The notes beneath the pieces were generated by a model. That model worked only from the letters and a program-made list of their open reading frames with translations. It searched no databases and had not been told where the DNA came from. From positions 339,225-403,224 of the forward strand of contig NZ_BNJJ01000006.1 in assembly GCF_016587435.1 (NCBI RefSeq): 64,000 nt of DNA. Direction: 5' to 3'. Positions 52,702 to 62,038 of this stretch are shown here, one piece after another; positions within the stretch are counted from its first letter, which is position 1, and each line of letters starts with the position of its first letter. The DNA is from Dictyobacter formicarum. Lineage in GTDB: Bacteria > Chloroflexota > Ktedonobacteria > Ktedonobacterales > Ktedonobacteraceae. The position numbers and the translations under genes are program-made.

Positions 52702-54768
52702 ATGAGCATACTTGTTCCTGCTGCCCTTGCCTTTAGCGCCATCATACCAATTATCCTGCTGCTCTATTTTATGCGCCCCAGGCGCCAGGAAAAGATAGTT
52801 GGTAGCACGCTTTTATGGCAGCAGGCAATGCAAGATCTGCAGGCAAGTCGTCCATGGCAACGCCTACGCATCACGCCACTTCTGCTCTTACAGCTCCTGG
52901 CGGCAATCATTATCGTCCTGGTCCTGGTACGCCCGGCTATTTTTATGAGCAGTCCAATCAGCGGCAATACCATTGTTATCTTGCAGGCTTCTGCCAGTAT
53001 GCAGGCCACCGATGTAGCTCCTAGCCGCTTTGAAAGGGCTAAAGATACCATCAGCAGCTTTATCGATGCCCTTGGACCAAACGATCACCTCTCGCTGATC
53101 TCTATGGCGCGTACACCCCAGGTCTTGATCGCGAACTCGCAGGATAAAACGCAGTTAACGAATGCCCTGCAACATGCGCGCGTAACCAACCAGGATGCCG
53201 ATCTGCAGCAGGCCATCTCCCTGGCAGGCTCGCTGGCGGCAGGACAGGAGAACGCACAGGTACTGGTAATTGGGGATGGCCACGTCATGAATAGCAATCA
53301 AACGCTGGACTCGTCCTTTCCGGTCCGCTATATGTCGATTGGCAGTGACGCGCCAAATGTTGCATTGATGGCCCTCTCCTCGCGCTCATTGCAAGGCAAC
53401 TTAATCGCCTTTGCCCAGATCAGCAATTATAGCCATGATAAGCGCTCTATCCCAGTTGAGCTTTATGCCGATGGACGACTCTTCAGCGTCAAAACTGTGA
53501 CGTTGAATGCAGGAGCCAGTGGAGCGATTGAATGGGGCCCCTTGCCGGCGCGCACAAATCTGCTGCACGCTCGCCTGCTCTCGCAAGATGCGATGACCAC
53601 CGATCACGAAGCCTGGACCCTGGTGGGTAGTTCTATTCGTGGCCGTGTGCTGCTGGTTACCAAAGGCAACATGTATCTGCAAACAGCCCTGCGTCTGCAA
53701 TCCAATGTCACGCTATACACTATTGATCCAGCTAAATATGCTGCCAATATAGGCACATATGATCTGACGATCTTTGATGGTTATACACCGCCAAAAGAGC
53801 CAGCAGGCAACATCTTATACGTCAATCCGCCCACGCATAATTACTCCTTTGGCTCATCCGGTCCGATTACAGCAGTCACACATATCAGCACCGGCAATGA
53901 TCCACAAAACCTGTTAAGCAATGTCGACCTGAGCAGTATTCATACCATGCACGATAGCCATCAGCTCAAACCATCGCTCTGGGCCCAGCCCATTATCAAT
54001 ACGCCCGAGACCCCGCTGCTGCTAGCGGGTGAAAGTAACAACCGCCGTATCGCGGTTTTTGGTTTTGATCTGCACGAAACCGATCTACCGCTACAACCAT
54101 CCTTCCCGATCCTGATATATAATCTGATCAACTGGTTTTTGCCCTCACCGGTAGCCGGCAATGGACAGGTGATCCCAGGCGCGGCAGTGAATATACAGAC
54201 CTGGCCGGGCGCAGACCAGGTCACAGTCACAGGACCAGATCAGCAGACCGTTACGGTGGGACCACCTTTTCCCGTAACGCCCTATGCACGTACCAATCCG
54301 GTCGGCATCTACCAGGTCAGTCAGCGCGTCCACGGGCATGTCCTCAACGGTATCTTTACCGTCAACCTGTTCAATCCCAATCAATCGCAACTGGCCCCGG
54401 CCAAAAGCATTCCAGTCGCCCATAGCACCAATGTGACCAACAATAAAAACACCATCTCGCGCCAGCTACGAGAGATATGGCCATGGATCGCCGCGTTTCT
54501 CTTATTGATACTCTGTGCTGAGTGGTGGCTCTTTAGCCGCAACTACCAGCCGCAACAAAGCGGCAATCAGTCAGCGAGTAAGACGCCGCGCACAACCATG
54601 CGTGGCAAGCCCAATCAGCGGAGCGCCCGCTATCCGTGGCTTGCCTCCATACAGGAACAGGTGCAGGCAAGCTGGAATCGCACCCAGCGCCAGAGCAAGA
54701 AATTCAGGAAACGCCTGCGCACAAAGTTGAAGAAATCAACGAAAGGGGAGCGCCGTGTTAACATTTGA
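52702..54768 (+). CDS. BatA-like membrane protein with degenerate VWA domain
   Basis: A 688-residue membrane protein. The N-terminus is the BatA/aerotolerance-type pair of helices (about 5-22 and 57-78) around RPRRQEKIVGSTLLWQQA. A VWA-like fold follows (about 90-200), but the MIDAS Asp is Gln95 (LQASASM in place of Asp-x-Ser-x-Ser), so metal binding is doubtful. A beta-rich extracytoplasmic region (about 210-580) follows, then one C-terminal helix (about 592-612). The basic tail (KKFRKRLRTKLKKSTKGERR) is cytosolic. Its end overlaps the next gene by 14 bases. Confidence 0.75.
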   Translation: MSILVPAALAFSAIIPIILLLYFMRPRRQEKIVGSTLLWQQAMQDLQASRPWQRLRITPLLLLQLLAAIIIVLVLVRPAIFMSSPISGNTIVILQASASMQATDVAPSRFERAKDTISSFIDALGPNDHLSLISMARTPQVLIANSQDKTQLTNALQHARVTNQDADLQQAISLAGSLAAGQENAQVLVIGDGHVMNSNQTLDSSFPVRYMSIGSDAPNVALMALSSRSLQGNLIAFAQISNYSHDKRSIPVELYADGRLFSVKTVTLNAGASGAIEWGPLPARTNLLHARLLSQDAMTTDHEAWTLVGSSIRGRVLLVTKGNMYLQTALRLQSNVTLYTIDPAKYAANIGTYDLTIFDGYTPPKEPAGNILYVNPPTHNYSFGSSGPITAVTHISTGNDPQNLLSNVDLSSIHTMHDSHQLKPSLWAQPIINTPETPLLLAGESNNRRIAVFGFDLHETDLPLQPSFPILIYNLINWFLPSPVAGNGQVIPGAAVNIQTWPGADQVTVTGPDQQTVTVGPPFPVTPYARTNPVGIYQVSQRVHGHVLNGIFTVNLFNPNQSQLAPAKSIPVAHSTNVTNNKNTISRQLREIWPWIAAFLLLILCAEWWLFSRNYQPQQSGNQSASKTPRTTMRGKPNQRSARYPWLASIQEQVQASWNRTQRQSKKFRKRLRTKLKKSTKGERRVNI

Positions 54769-57655
54769 GCAACCACTGCTACTCTTGCTCTTAATACCCA
54801 TCGGAATCCTGGTCTATTTGACCTGGAAACGCATGTCGCTTCCTTATCCCAGGCAGCAACGTATATTGATCCTGGCAACACGTCTGCTAATCTTCAGCTG
54901 TATTATCCTGGCCCTGGCAGGAACAGCCTGGGCGATGCCGGTCTCGCGCCAGGCCACCATCTTTGTCGGCGATATCTCGGCCAGCACGGGTCCACAGCGC
55001 ACCTTTATCGAGCAGTGGATTGGCTCAGCAGTGAGGCATAAACACGCCGACGACCAGGTTGGTATCGTTGCCGTTGGACGCAACGCCCTGGTAGAGCAAT
55101 CGATACAATCACAGATTGTAGATTTCTCTCATTTTGAGTCAACGCCGGACACCAACTATACCGATCTGGCCGCTGGACTGCGCCTGGCGGCGGCCATTCT
55201 GCCCTCCAACAGCCAGCGCCATATCATACTGCTCAGCGATGGTCAGCAAAATCTTGAAGACGCGCAACAGGAAGCTCAGCTCTTACAGCAGCAAGGCATT
55301 CGACTGGATATCGTGGCGTTGCCGACCGTCAATACTGATGATGTCAGGGTGGATAGCTTTGATGCTCCAACCAACCTGCATACTGGCGAACATTTTAAAC
55401 TGCACGCCAGAATCTATAGCACTGTTGCCCAACAGGGCACGGCACGTATCTACCTGGACTCAACAGTCATCTCGCAACAAAAAGTAACCCTATCCGCAGG
55501 CGAACAAGACCTTAGTATTGATATGCAGGCTCCGACGGTCGGTTTTCATACCTTCCGCATTACGCTGGAAGCTCCTAAAGACTCGATTACGCAGAACGAT
55601 GAGGCGGCCGCCTTTGTCAATGTGCAGGGACCACCCAAAATTCTGGTTATCGAAGGTCAGCCCGGTAGCGGACATAACATCGTGGCGGCCCTGCAGGCGA
55701 CCCACATTAATGTGACGGTTGCTACCCCCAACGATGTACCCACCACGCTAGATGGGCTGGTGCCCTATAGCAGCGTTATCCTGGCCGATGTGCCAGCCAT
55801 CGCTCTGGGCAACACACGGATGCAGATCCTGCAGGCCTTTGTACGTGATCTCGGGCATGGACTGGTGGTGAGTGGTGGTCAGAACAGCTATGGTGTTGGA
55901 GGCTATACAGATACGCCCTTAGAGCAGGTGCTGCCGGTAAGCATGGATATTCCACAACATAAAGAGACGCCTTCAATCGCGGTCGTACTGATCGTAGAGA
56001 GCCTGGAAGAGCAGGTGCAGATCAACATCTCAAAAGAGGCCGCCAAAGGAGTGGTGGGACTTCTCACGCCACGCGACCAGGTAGGAATATCGGCTGGCTA
56101 TGGTACCCTGAGCATTAAAATGCAGCATGTGACCAACAAAAAATCGATCAATAAGGCTATCGACAACATTAATCCGGTCGATCCACCCAGCTATAATCCT
56201 GATTTCGCCAATGCGGAACAGGAATTACTGCATACGGATGCCAAAATTAAGCACATCATTTTACTGGGCGATGGGGATGCCTACGACAACTATGCGCCAC
56301 AGGTGACCAAACTGGCCAATGAAAATATTACCGTCTCGACGGTTGAAACAAATGCCTTGAGCAATGAAGACCTGGCAACCATGCAAAATATTGCTCAATG
56401 GGGCAAAGGTCGCTTCTATCGCGCCGACAATCCCAGCATTATTCCCCAAATTCTACTGAAAGAGACGCAGAGGGCCGCACGGCGCTCTTTAATCAATGAG
56501 AGCTTCAATCCGGCCGTAGTCGGCAACCATCCAATCCTGACCGGGATCACCGGCCTGCCAACTCTGAACGGCTATGTGGCCACCACGCCCAAGCCGGCCG
56601 CCCAGATGGTGCTGGTAAGTCACCTGGATGATCCGGTGCTGGCGGTCTGGCAATACGGCCTGGGGCGCGTGGCGGCCTGGACCAGCGATTCCTTAGGCCT
56701 GTGGACCAAGAACTGGTTAAGCTGGAACGATGCCTCTAAGTGGTGGGCCAACCTTGTCACCTGGACCCTGCCAGCCGCCAATGATGGGGGCATGAGCATT
56801 AACGGCAAGGTCACCAATGGGCAGGGACAGCTAACGGTCGACTTGCCGCCAGGCACAACAGCCGAGGGCGGTCAACAGCAGGTCCAGGCCCATATCATTG
56901 GACCCGACCTCTCGCAGCAAAATATCAATCTACAGCCAACCGCTCCTGAGCGCTGGGAAGGCAGTTTTCCGGCTGAACAGGTGGGAGCCTATCTGTTGCA
57001 GGTAACCTGGCAGGGAGCTAACAAGAAGGAGAGTCGCCTGACCGCCACAACAGGCATGGTGGTCCCCTATTCGCCCGAATATCATAACCAGGGAACGGAT
57101 ACACGCTTCTTACAACTGTTGGCCCAGACCGGTGGAGGCATACTCCTCAATCCCAATGATACAGAATCAGCCTTTACCCAGAATCTGATGCCAACCTCAG
57201 CCTCAATTCCTATTGCATTCTGGCTGTTGATATTAGCCGCTCTACTCCTGCCGGTGGATATTGCCGCCCGACGTCTGGCCAACTTTGACTTTATCGTTGA
57301 AGGATACCACTGGCTCAGGACACACGCCCAAACGGGGGCCAGAGCACAACCAGCTACAGCTAACCGTAACGTACCTGGTGAGAAGCCCAGCGTGGCATCC
57401 CTGAGCTCTATTCGGGCCAAACGTGAAAGTCAGCGTGCCCGGATCAAGCCTCCGGTCGCGCCCCAAGCTAATCAAGCAGGCGTATCGCCACCACAGAGGG
57501 CACAATCGCCGGTTAAAGCGGCGCCCGACGCAACCTCAACGACAAGCAGGTCGCAGCCTCAGCCGACTGAACCCAAACAATCGGTGTCGGCCAGTTCATC
57601 AACCGCATCTCGCCTGGTAGAGGCCAAACGGAAACGAGAACAAGAAAAGGAATAG
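54755..57655 (+). CDS. Large VWA/amidotransferase-fold membrane protein
   Basis: A 966-residue envelope protein. The GTG start at 54755 has AGGGGAG close upstream and overlaps the previous gene by 14 bases. Two N-terminal helices lie at about 7-24 and 38-60. VWA domain 1 starts at Asp73 with an intact MIDAS (DISAST) and runs to about 195 (HIILLSDGQQN). A GATase-like domain at about 300-405 contains RDLGHGLVVSGGQNSYGVGGY. VWA domain 2 (about 407-545) has a broken MIDAS: Glu415 in VLIVESLEEQ replaces the metal Asp. A beta-rich region follows, one C-terminal helix (about 815-832) and a Pro/Gln/Arg-rich cytosolic tail. Confidence 0.75.
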   Translation: MLTFEQPLLLLLLIPIGILVYLTWKRMSLPYPRQQRILILATRLLIFSCIILALAGTAWAMPVSRQATIFVGDISASTGPQRTFIEQWIGSAVRHKHADDQVGIVAVGRNALVEQSIQSQIVDFSHFESTPDTNYTDLAAGLRLAAAILPSNSQRHIILLSDGQQNLEDAQQEAQLLQQQGIRLDIVALPTVNTDDVRVDSFDAPTNLHTGEHFKLHARIYSTVAQQGTARIYLDSTVISQQKVTLSAGEQDLSIDMQAPTVGFHTFRITLEAPKDSITQNDEAAAFVNVQGPPKILVIEGQPGSGHNIVAALQATHINVTVATPNDVPTTLDGLVPYSSVILADVPAIALGNTRMQILQAFVRDLGHGLVVSGGQNSYGVGGYTDTPLEQVLPVSMDIPQHKETPSIAVVLIVESLEEQVQINISKEAAKGVVGLLTPRDQVGISAGYGTLSIKMQHVTNKKSINKAIDNINPVDPPSYNPDFANAEQELLHTDAKIKHIILLGDGDAYDNYAPQVTKLANENITVSTVETNALSNEDLATMQNIAQWGKGRFYRADNPSIIPQILLKETQRAARRSLINESFNPAVVGNHPILTGITGLPTLNGYVATTPKPAAQMVLVSHLDDPVLAVWQYGLGRVAAWTSDSLGLWTKNWLSWNDASKWWANLVTWTLPAANDGGMSINGKVTNGQGQLTVDLPPGTTAEGGQQQVQAHIIGPDLSQQNINLQPTAPERWEGSFPAEQVGAYLLQVTWQGANKKESRLTATTGMVVPYSPEYHNQGTDTRFLQLLAQTGGGILLNPNDTESAFTQNLMPTSASIPIAFWLLILAALLLPVDIAARRLANFDFIVEGYHWLRTHAQTGARAQPATANRNVPGEKPSVASLSSIRAKRESQRARIKPPVAPQANQAGVSPPQRAQSPVKAAPDATSTTSRSQPQPTEPKQSVSASSSTASRLVEAKRKREQEKE

Positions 57656-57728
57656 TCTGACAGACAGGCAAAATAGGAACAATTATGTCAAGAAACGTGA
57701 TACACTTCCTGTTAAGGAGGTACAGCAG

Positions 57729-58403
57729 ATGCTGTTGAATGATTTACGCACTCAAGTGGCGCACTATGCCAGGAAAATGTATGAGAGTCAGCTGGTGCGC
57801 GCGACTCAGGGCAATCTCAGTGCCCGTGATCCAGAAAGCGGGCTGATCTGCATCACACCCAGCGGAGCAGATTATCAGTTGCTAACCGCCGAGGATATTG
57901 CTGTGGTTGATGAGCGGGGTAATATCATAGAAGGCAGGTGGAAACCTTCGGTCGAGATGCCGCTCCACACCTATATTTTAAGTCAGCGCCGGGATATCAA
58001 TTGTGTGATGCATACGCATGCACTCTATACCTCGGCCTTTGGCGTTGTCTATCAACCGTTGCCGATGATTTTACAGGAATCGGCTTCCTGCCTGGGAGGC
58101 GAGGTGCCGATTGTGCCCTATCAAGAATCGGGGACGCAAGCTTTTGCCGAACTGGTGGCACAGACGCTGGGAGATGGTCCGGCCGTTATCTGGGGCAACC
58201 ACGGGGCGATGGTGGTGGGCGTTAATCTGGCACTGACCTTCTCAATCGCTCATGCGCTAGAAGATACCGCTCGCATCTATTGTCTCGCCAGGCAACTAGG
58301 CACGCCCGTACCGTTGCCGGCCGAAGAGGTAGCCAGACTGCATGCCAATTGGAAGCAGGGATATGGCCAGACAGCCATCGACACTCCATTGACAGCAAGC
58401 TAA
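57729..58403 (+). CDS. Class II aldolase (fuculose-/ribulose-phosphate type)
   Basis: A zinc aldolase of 224 residues that splits phosphorylated sugars. Phosphate-binding parts are NLSARDP and ITPSGADYQLL; the next is WKPSVEMPLHTYILSQR. Zinc ligands are in VMHTHALYTSAF (two His) and in WGNHGAMVVG (third His). The catalytic Glu is likely the Glu of PSVEMP. It resembles FucA/AraD without clear substrate assignment. AAGGAGG lies just before the ATG. It is followed by the HPr gene 63 bases later on the same strand, suggesting sugar uptake or catabolite control nearby. Confidence 0.88.
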   Translation: MLLNDLRTQVAHYARKMYESQLVRATQGNLSARDPESGLICITPSGADYQLLTAEDIAVVDERGNIIEGRWKPSVEMPLHTYILSQRRDINCVMHTHALYTSAFGVVYQPLPMILQESASCLGGEVPIVPYQESGTQAFAELVAQTLGDGPAVIWGNHGAMVVGVNLALTFSIAHALEDTARIYCLARQLGTPVPLPAEEVARLHANWKQGYGQTAIDTPLTAS

Positions 58404-58466
58404 ACCATTGGTATACACTAATATACCAGTATCGTTCCCGCCAGGGCCAGATAGAGGATAGTAGTT

Positions 58467-58733
58467 ATGCAACAGAACATCGTACGCATCCAGAATGAGG
58501 TAGGCCTTCATGCTCGACCAGCCGCTCAATTTGTGAAGTTAGCCAAGCAATTTAACAGTAAAATTAGCGTTGCCTACAACGGGAAAACTGTGGATGCCAA
58601 AAGTCTGGTCCGTGTGCTCAGTGTCGGCGCCGGAAAAGACGCAGAAATTGAGATCACAGCCGAGGGCGAGGATGAACAAAAGGCGATAACAGCACTGGCA
58701 GGATTGATTCAAAACAATTTTGCAGAAGTATAA
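58467..58733 (+). CDS. ptsH: Phosphocarrier protein HPr
   Basis: The 88-residue phosphocarrier of the PEP:sugar phosphotransferase system. His15 in GLHARPAAQFVKLA is the phosphorylation site for enzyme I. Ser46 in DAKSLVRVLSVGAG matches the site used by HPr kinase in Gram-positive bacteria. It ends just before a leftward terminator and faces the ptsI gene, so the two pts genes converge rather than share an operon. No EII gene lies in the window. Confidence 0.94.
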   Translation: MQQNIVRIQNEVGLHARPAAQFVKLAKQFNSKISVAYNGKTVDAKSLVRVLSVGAGKDAEIEITAEGEDEQKAITALAGLIQNNFAEV

Positions 58734-58739
58734 AAGAAT

Positions 58740-58765
58740 CTCCCTCCTTCCGGAGAAGGAGGGAG
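58740..58765 (-). terminator. Terminator of ptsI
   Basis: CTCCCTCCTT and AAGGAGGGAG form a 10-bp stem. On the minus strand a T-rich run (ATTCTTTTATA) follows, so it fits the end of ptsI. Confidence 0.65.
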
Positions 58766-58855
58766 AGAAGCGTTGCGAGGGCGAGCATGCCGGGGGCACA
58801 GCTAGCGCCTATTCTGGTTGCGTAGAGCTGTACTCTTCCACACCTCAACTCCTCC

Positions 58856-60601
58856 TTACAAGAGTATCTCTTCTATGTCTGCAGAGCTTTCAGCGGCCAG
58901 CACGCGTTCCACAATCTCCCGAGCCTGCGCCATGGTAGTGTTGCGAATGACCCGCTTCACCGCATTGAATGAGCCCGCCTCCATACTCAGTTCATTAATG
59001 CCCAGGCCTAATAAAAAAGCACTGGCGCGTGGATCGCCGGCCATTTCGCCACACATGCCCACCCAGCGCTGCAGCTTACGGGCGCTCCGCACGATGTGTG
59101 CAATAGTACGCATGACAGCGGGATGGAAGGGGCGCTGCAACTCCGCTAAGCCGGCGTTCATGCGATCGCTGGTCAGGGTATACTGGGCCAGGTCGTTGGT
59201 GCCAATACTAAAGAAATCCGCTTCCCTGGCCAGTTGATCTATCAGCCAGACCGAGGAGGGCGTCTCCAACATAATTCCCAGGCGTAAACGGGGTAGAACA
59301 GGCGCTGTAAGTTTACCTTCCTGCAGCAGTTGCGCCTCCGTCTCAGCAATGAAGGTCCGGGCCTGGCGCAGCTCGCGCAGATCACAGATCATGGGCAACA
59401 TAATCCAGAGCGACGCTACAGCGGGCCGAGCAGCCAGCAACAAAGCACGTATCTGCGTACGAAAGAGAGATTGATAGCGTGGATCCAGGCACAGGCGAAT
59501 GCCACGCAGGCCCAGGAATGGATTGTCCTCTTTTGGCAACGAGAGATAGGGAACGCTTTTATCGCCGCCGATATCCAGGGTGCGCACAATAACCGTCTGG
59601 CCAGCAAACTCCTGCAGGACCGTATTGTAAGCTTCCAGCTGCTCTTCCTCCGATGGAGCCGCCTGACGGTCTAGAAAGAGAAACTCGGTTCGAAATAGAC
59701 CAATGCCACCGGCGCCCGCCGCTACTGCTGGTCCGGCATCGCGTAGCCGTCCAATATTAGCAGCAATCTCGATAGTCGTACCATCAGGTGTAGTAGCGCT
59801 CAGCTCGCGCATCTCCTTGAGCTGTTCCTGCTGCTGCCGATAACTGGTCAGCTCCTGCTCATAGCGTTGTATGGTAGCGATGTCTGGCTCGATAATCACT
59901 TCGCCATTGCGCGCATCCAGTACCAGCGTAGCATGCTCAGACTGAGAGACAGTAGACATCCTGGCAAGCAAACCTTGCGCACCCACGATGGCAGGAATCC
60001 CCAGCTGGCGCGAAAGGATAGCGGTATGCGAGGTTGGTCCTCCCTGCTCTGTCACCAGGCCCAGCACAAACTGAGGGTCCAGCCCGGCCGTATCTGAGGG
60101 CAACAGGTCGCGCGCCACGACGATCACAGGCTCCTTCAGATAGCGTAATTGCGCTGTAGGACGACCCTGTAGATGATTGAGGATGCGGGTACGGATGTCC
60201 AGCACATCGGCGGCACGGGCACGAAAATACTCATCTTCCATTTCCGCAAACATCTGAGCTATTTCATCGGTTGTCTCGGCCAGAGCCCAGGCCACGTTCA
60301 TATGCTCATCATCAATGCGCTGGTGCGTCCCCTCCAGCAAAGTATCGTCTTCAAACAACAGTAGATGAGCACCAAAAATCGCCGCTTCCTCGTCACCTAA
60401 ACGAGCCTGCACCTGATCGCGCAACAGGGTCACTTCTGCAATAGAAGCCTCGATAGCCTGTTGCAAACGGGCTTTCTCACCCTCAGCGGCATCTGGTGTT
60501 ATATGATTTTTCGGAACCACCGGCGGCGTAGGATCAGAGACGACCCACGAGCCAATAGCAATTCCAGCGGTGACTGGAATACCCTTTACAATCGAAGACA
60601 T
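58856..60601 (-). CDS. ptsI: PTS enzyme I (PEP-protein phosphotransferase)
   Basis: Takes phosphate from phosphoenolpyruvate and gives it to HPr. The ATG at 60601 has GAGG 7 bases upstream, giving 581 residues, the normal size. The phospho-His is His192 in GGPTSHTAILSRQLGIP. The barrel signatures are LFRTEFLFLDR, GIRLCLDP and SIGTNDLAQYTLTSDRMN, with the acid-base Cys in WVGMCGEMAGDP. It is separated from the divergent pyrophosphatase-like gene by about 120 bases. Together with ptsH it forms the general half of the PTS. Confidence 0.95.
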   Translation of the reverse strand: MSSIVKGIPVTAGIAIGSWVVSDPTPPVVPKNHITPDAAEGEKARLQQAIEASIAEVTLLRDQVQARLGDEEAAIFGAHLLLFEDDTLLEGTHQRIDDEHMNVAWALAETTDEIAQMFAEMEDEYFRARAADVLDIRTRILNHLQGRPTAQLRYLKEPVIVVARDLLPSDTAGLDPQFVLGLVTEQGGPTSHTAILSRQLGIPAIVGAQGLLARMSTVSQSEHATLVLDARNGEVIIEPDIATIQRYEQELTSYRQQQEQLKEMRELSATTPDGTTIEIAANIGRLRDAGPAVAAGAGGIGLFRTEFLFLDRQAAPSEEEQLEAYNTVLQEFAGQTVIVRTLDIGGDKSVPYLSLPKEDNPFLGLRGIRLCLDPRYQSLFRTQIRALLLAARPAVASLWIMLPMICDLRELRQARTFIAETEAQLLQEGKLTAPVLPRLRLGIMLETPSSVWLIDQLAREADFFSIGTNDLAQYTLTSDRMNAGLAELQRPFHPAVMRTIAHIVRSARKLQRWVGMCGEMAGDPRASAFLLGLGINELSMEAGSFNAVKRVIRNTTMAQAREIVERVLAAESSADIEEILL

Positions 60602-60720
60602 AACCAAACCTCAACGTTTCTTGCGTCACCCTTCCAAAATCAAAGCCCGACAGCCGTCAATGGTAGTATAATCTCACATTATAAAATACATAAAACAAAC
60701 ATTCCGGCGAGGAGTAATAC

Positions 60721-61068
60721 ATGTATAATGAAGCATTCTGGCACTTACTAACAACTCTGGTCGAGACCAGCACCATCAAAATCGACCGCCCCAAAGGCTC
60801 GGCTCACCCCCGTTACCCGGACTTCATCTATCCATTGGACTACGGATACCTCAGTGGCACAATCTCTGGTGATGGCAATGGTATCGATGTCTGGCTGGGC
60901 AGCCTGCCAGAAAGGCACATCAGTGCTATCCTTATCACTGTTGACCTCACTAAACGGGATAGCGAGATAAAACTACTTATAGGTTGTACGCCACAAGAAC
61001 AACAGGCCATTCTGGCAATACATAACAGATGGCCCGCTACACAATCAGCTTTACTGGTCGAGCACTAG
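60721..61068 (+). CDS. Half-size inorganic-pyrophosphatase-like protein
   Basis: A 115-residue cytoplasmic protein resembling the core of family I soluble pyrophosphatases. IDRPKGSAHPRYP is followed by IYPLDYGYLSGT and then GDGNGIDVWLGS, which takes the place of the usual Asp-x-Asp-Pro-x-Asp metal site with the middle Asp replaced. The C-terminal third has DLTKRDSEIKLLIGC, with no usual Asp-Asp-Lys block. It is much shorter than true PPases (about 170 residues). It may be a non-catalytic relative or a narrow nucleotide phosphohydrolase. GAGGAG lies just before the ATG. Confidence 0.7.
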   Translation: MYNEAFWHLLTTLVETSTIKIDRPKGSAHPRYPDFIYPLDYGYLSGTISGDGNGIDVWLGSLPERHISAILITVDLTKRDSEIKLLIGCTPQEQQAILAIHNRWPATQSALLVEH

Positions 61069-61073
61069 AGTCT

Positions 61074-62003
61074 TCACTCGATAGGAATGGCCAAGCCACT
61101 GGCACCAGGCTGAGACATCACAGCATCTGGATAATAGCGCTTGATGATATCCATACCCAGCCTGGCTCGACGTACGCGCTCACGCGAAAGAGCCAGCGCA
61201 GTGGATGCCAGATGGGTGCCCGCGGGATAGATATTGGGCGCATTGCGCAGGCCAAATTTGATATAGACAGGCGCAGCAATCCTGATCAGTTCAGGAATAT
61301 CATACAAGCGCACAAAACCGCCCAGATCATCTGGTGCCTCGACATAAATATCCAATGGGATATCTACCGCCTGCCGAATAGCAGCTATCTGTGGCAAGCT
61401 CAGATCGGTTGGAATATTGAAGGTATCGGCCCCAAGTTTTTCGAGCAAGCGAATAGATGTGGGATTGGCCGACGCCATCATCACGCTGATCTTAAACTGC
61501 ATATCAGCGGGTAACAGGCCTTGCTGGCGCATTTCATTGGCCACCCAGAGAGCGCCATCATCAGCCAACAACACACTGCGAATGCCCAGATCGGCCGCCC
61601 GCCGCACATCTTCCAGACAATGCACCAGTTGATCCTGGCCACGGAGACGAGGCGCCACGGTCTTGCCACCACTGGCAACGGCCATAGCACCAATATCCCA
61701 GGCAGCATTGGGACGAGCAAAGAGGCTCACCTCCATCTGCTGAGATCTAGCCAGGCGTGCCATCTCCAGTATTTCGGCGTCGGTCATTAACATCACACCA
61801 CTGCCCTGAGAGACGCGATGGATAGTCAGCTCATAGCGTTCGGCCTCCTCAATGATGGCAGCTAACGCGGGCCCACTTTCGGTGCTGGGAATCTCGATCC
61901 GATACTGGGCGCCATCTGGGAAACGCTTCGTACTGGTTGGGAGATCATAGGCATCACCAGCGGGTAAACCCAGGCTGGTCAGGAAACGGCGAGTCTCTTC
62001 CAT
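61074..62003 (-). CDS. U32-peptidase-like TIM-barrel protein
   Basis: A 309-residue soluble protein with an alternating strand-helix pattern throughout (FNIPTDLSLPQIAAIRQAV; LDIYVEAPDDLGGFVRLYD). Its style resembles peptidase family U32 and related TIM-barrel proteins, but the U32 Cys motif is not seen. No peptidase activity can be claimed. AAAGGAT precedes the ATG. It lies 35 bases after the zinc dehydrogenase gene on the same strand, so the two probably form one unit acting on the same metabolite. It ends 5 bases from the convergent pyrophosphatase-like gene. Confidence 0.5.
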   Translation of the reverse strand: MEETRRFLTSLGLPAGDAYDLPTSTKRFPDGAQYRIEIPSTESGPALAAIIEEAERYELTIHRVSQGSGVMLMTDAEILEMARLARSQQMEVSLFARPNAAWDIGAMAVASGGKTVAPRLRGQDQLVHCLEDVRRAADLGIRSVLLADDGALWVANEMRQQGLLPADMQFKISVMMASANPTSIRLLEKLGADTFNIPTDLSLPQIAAIRQAVDIPLDIYVEAPDDLGGFVRLYDIPELIRIAAPVYIKFGLRNAPNIYPAGTHLASTALALSRERVRRARLGMDIIKRYYPDAVMSQPGASGLAIPIE

Positions 62004-62038
62004 CAGGTTCTAATCCTTTCACATTCACAAAGATGCAT

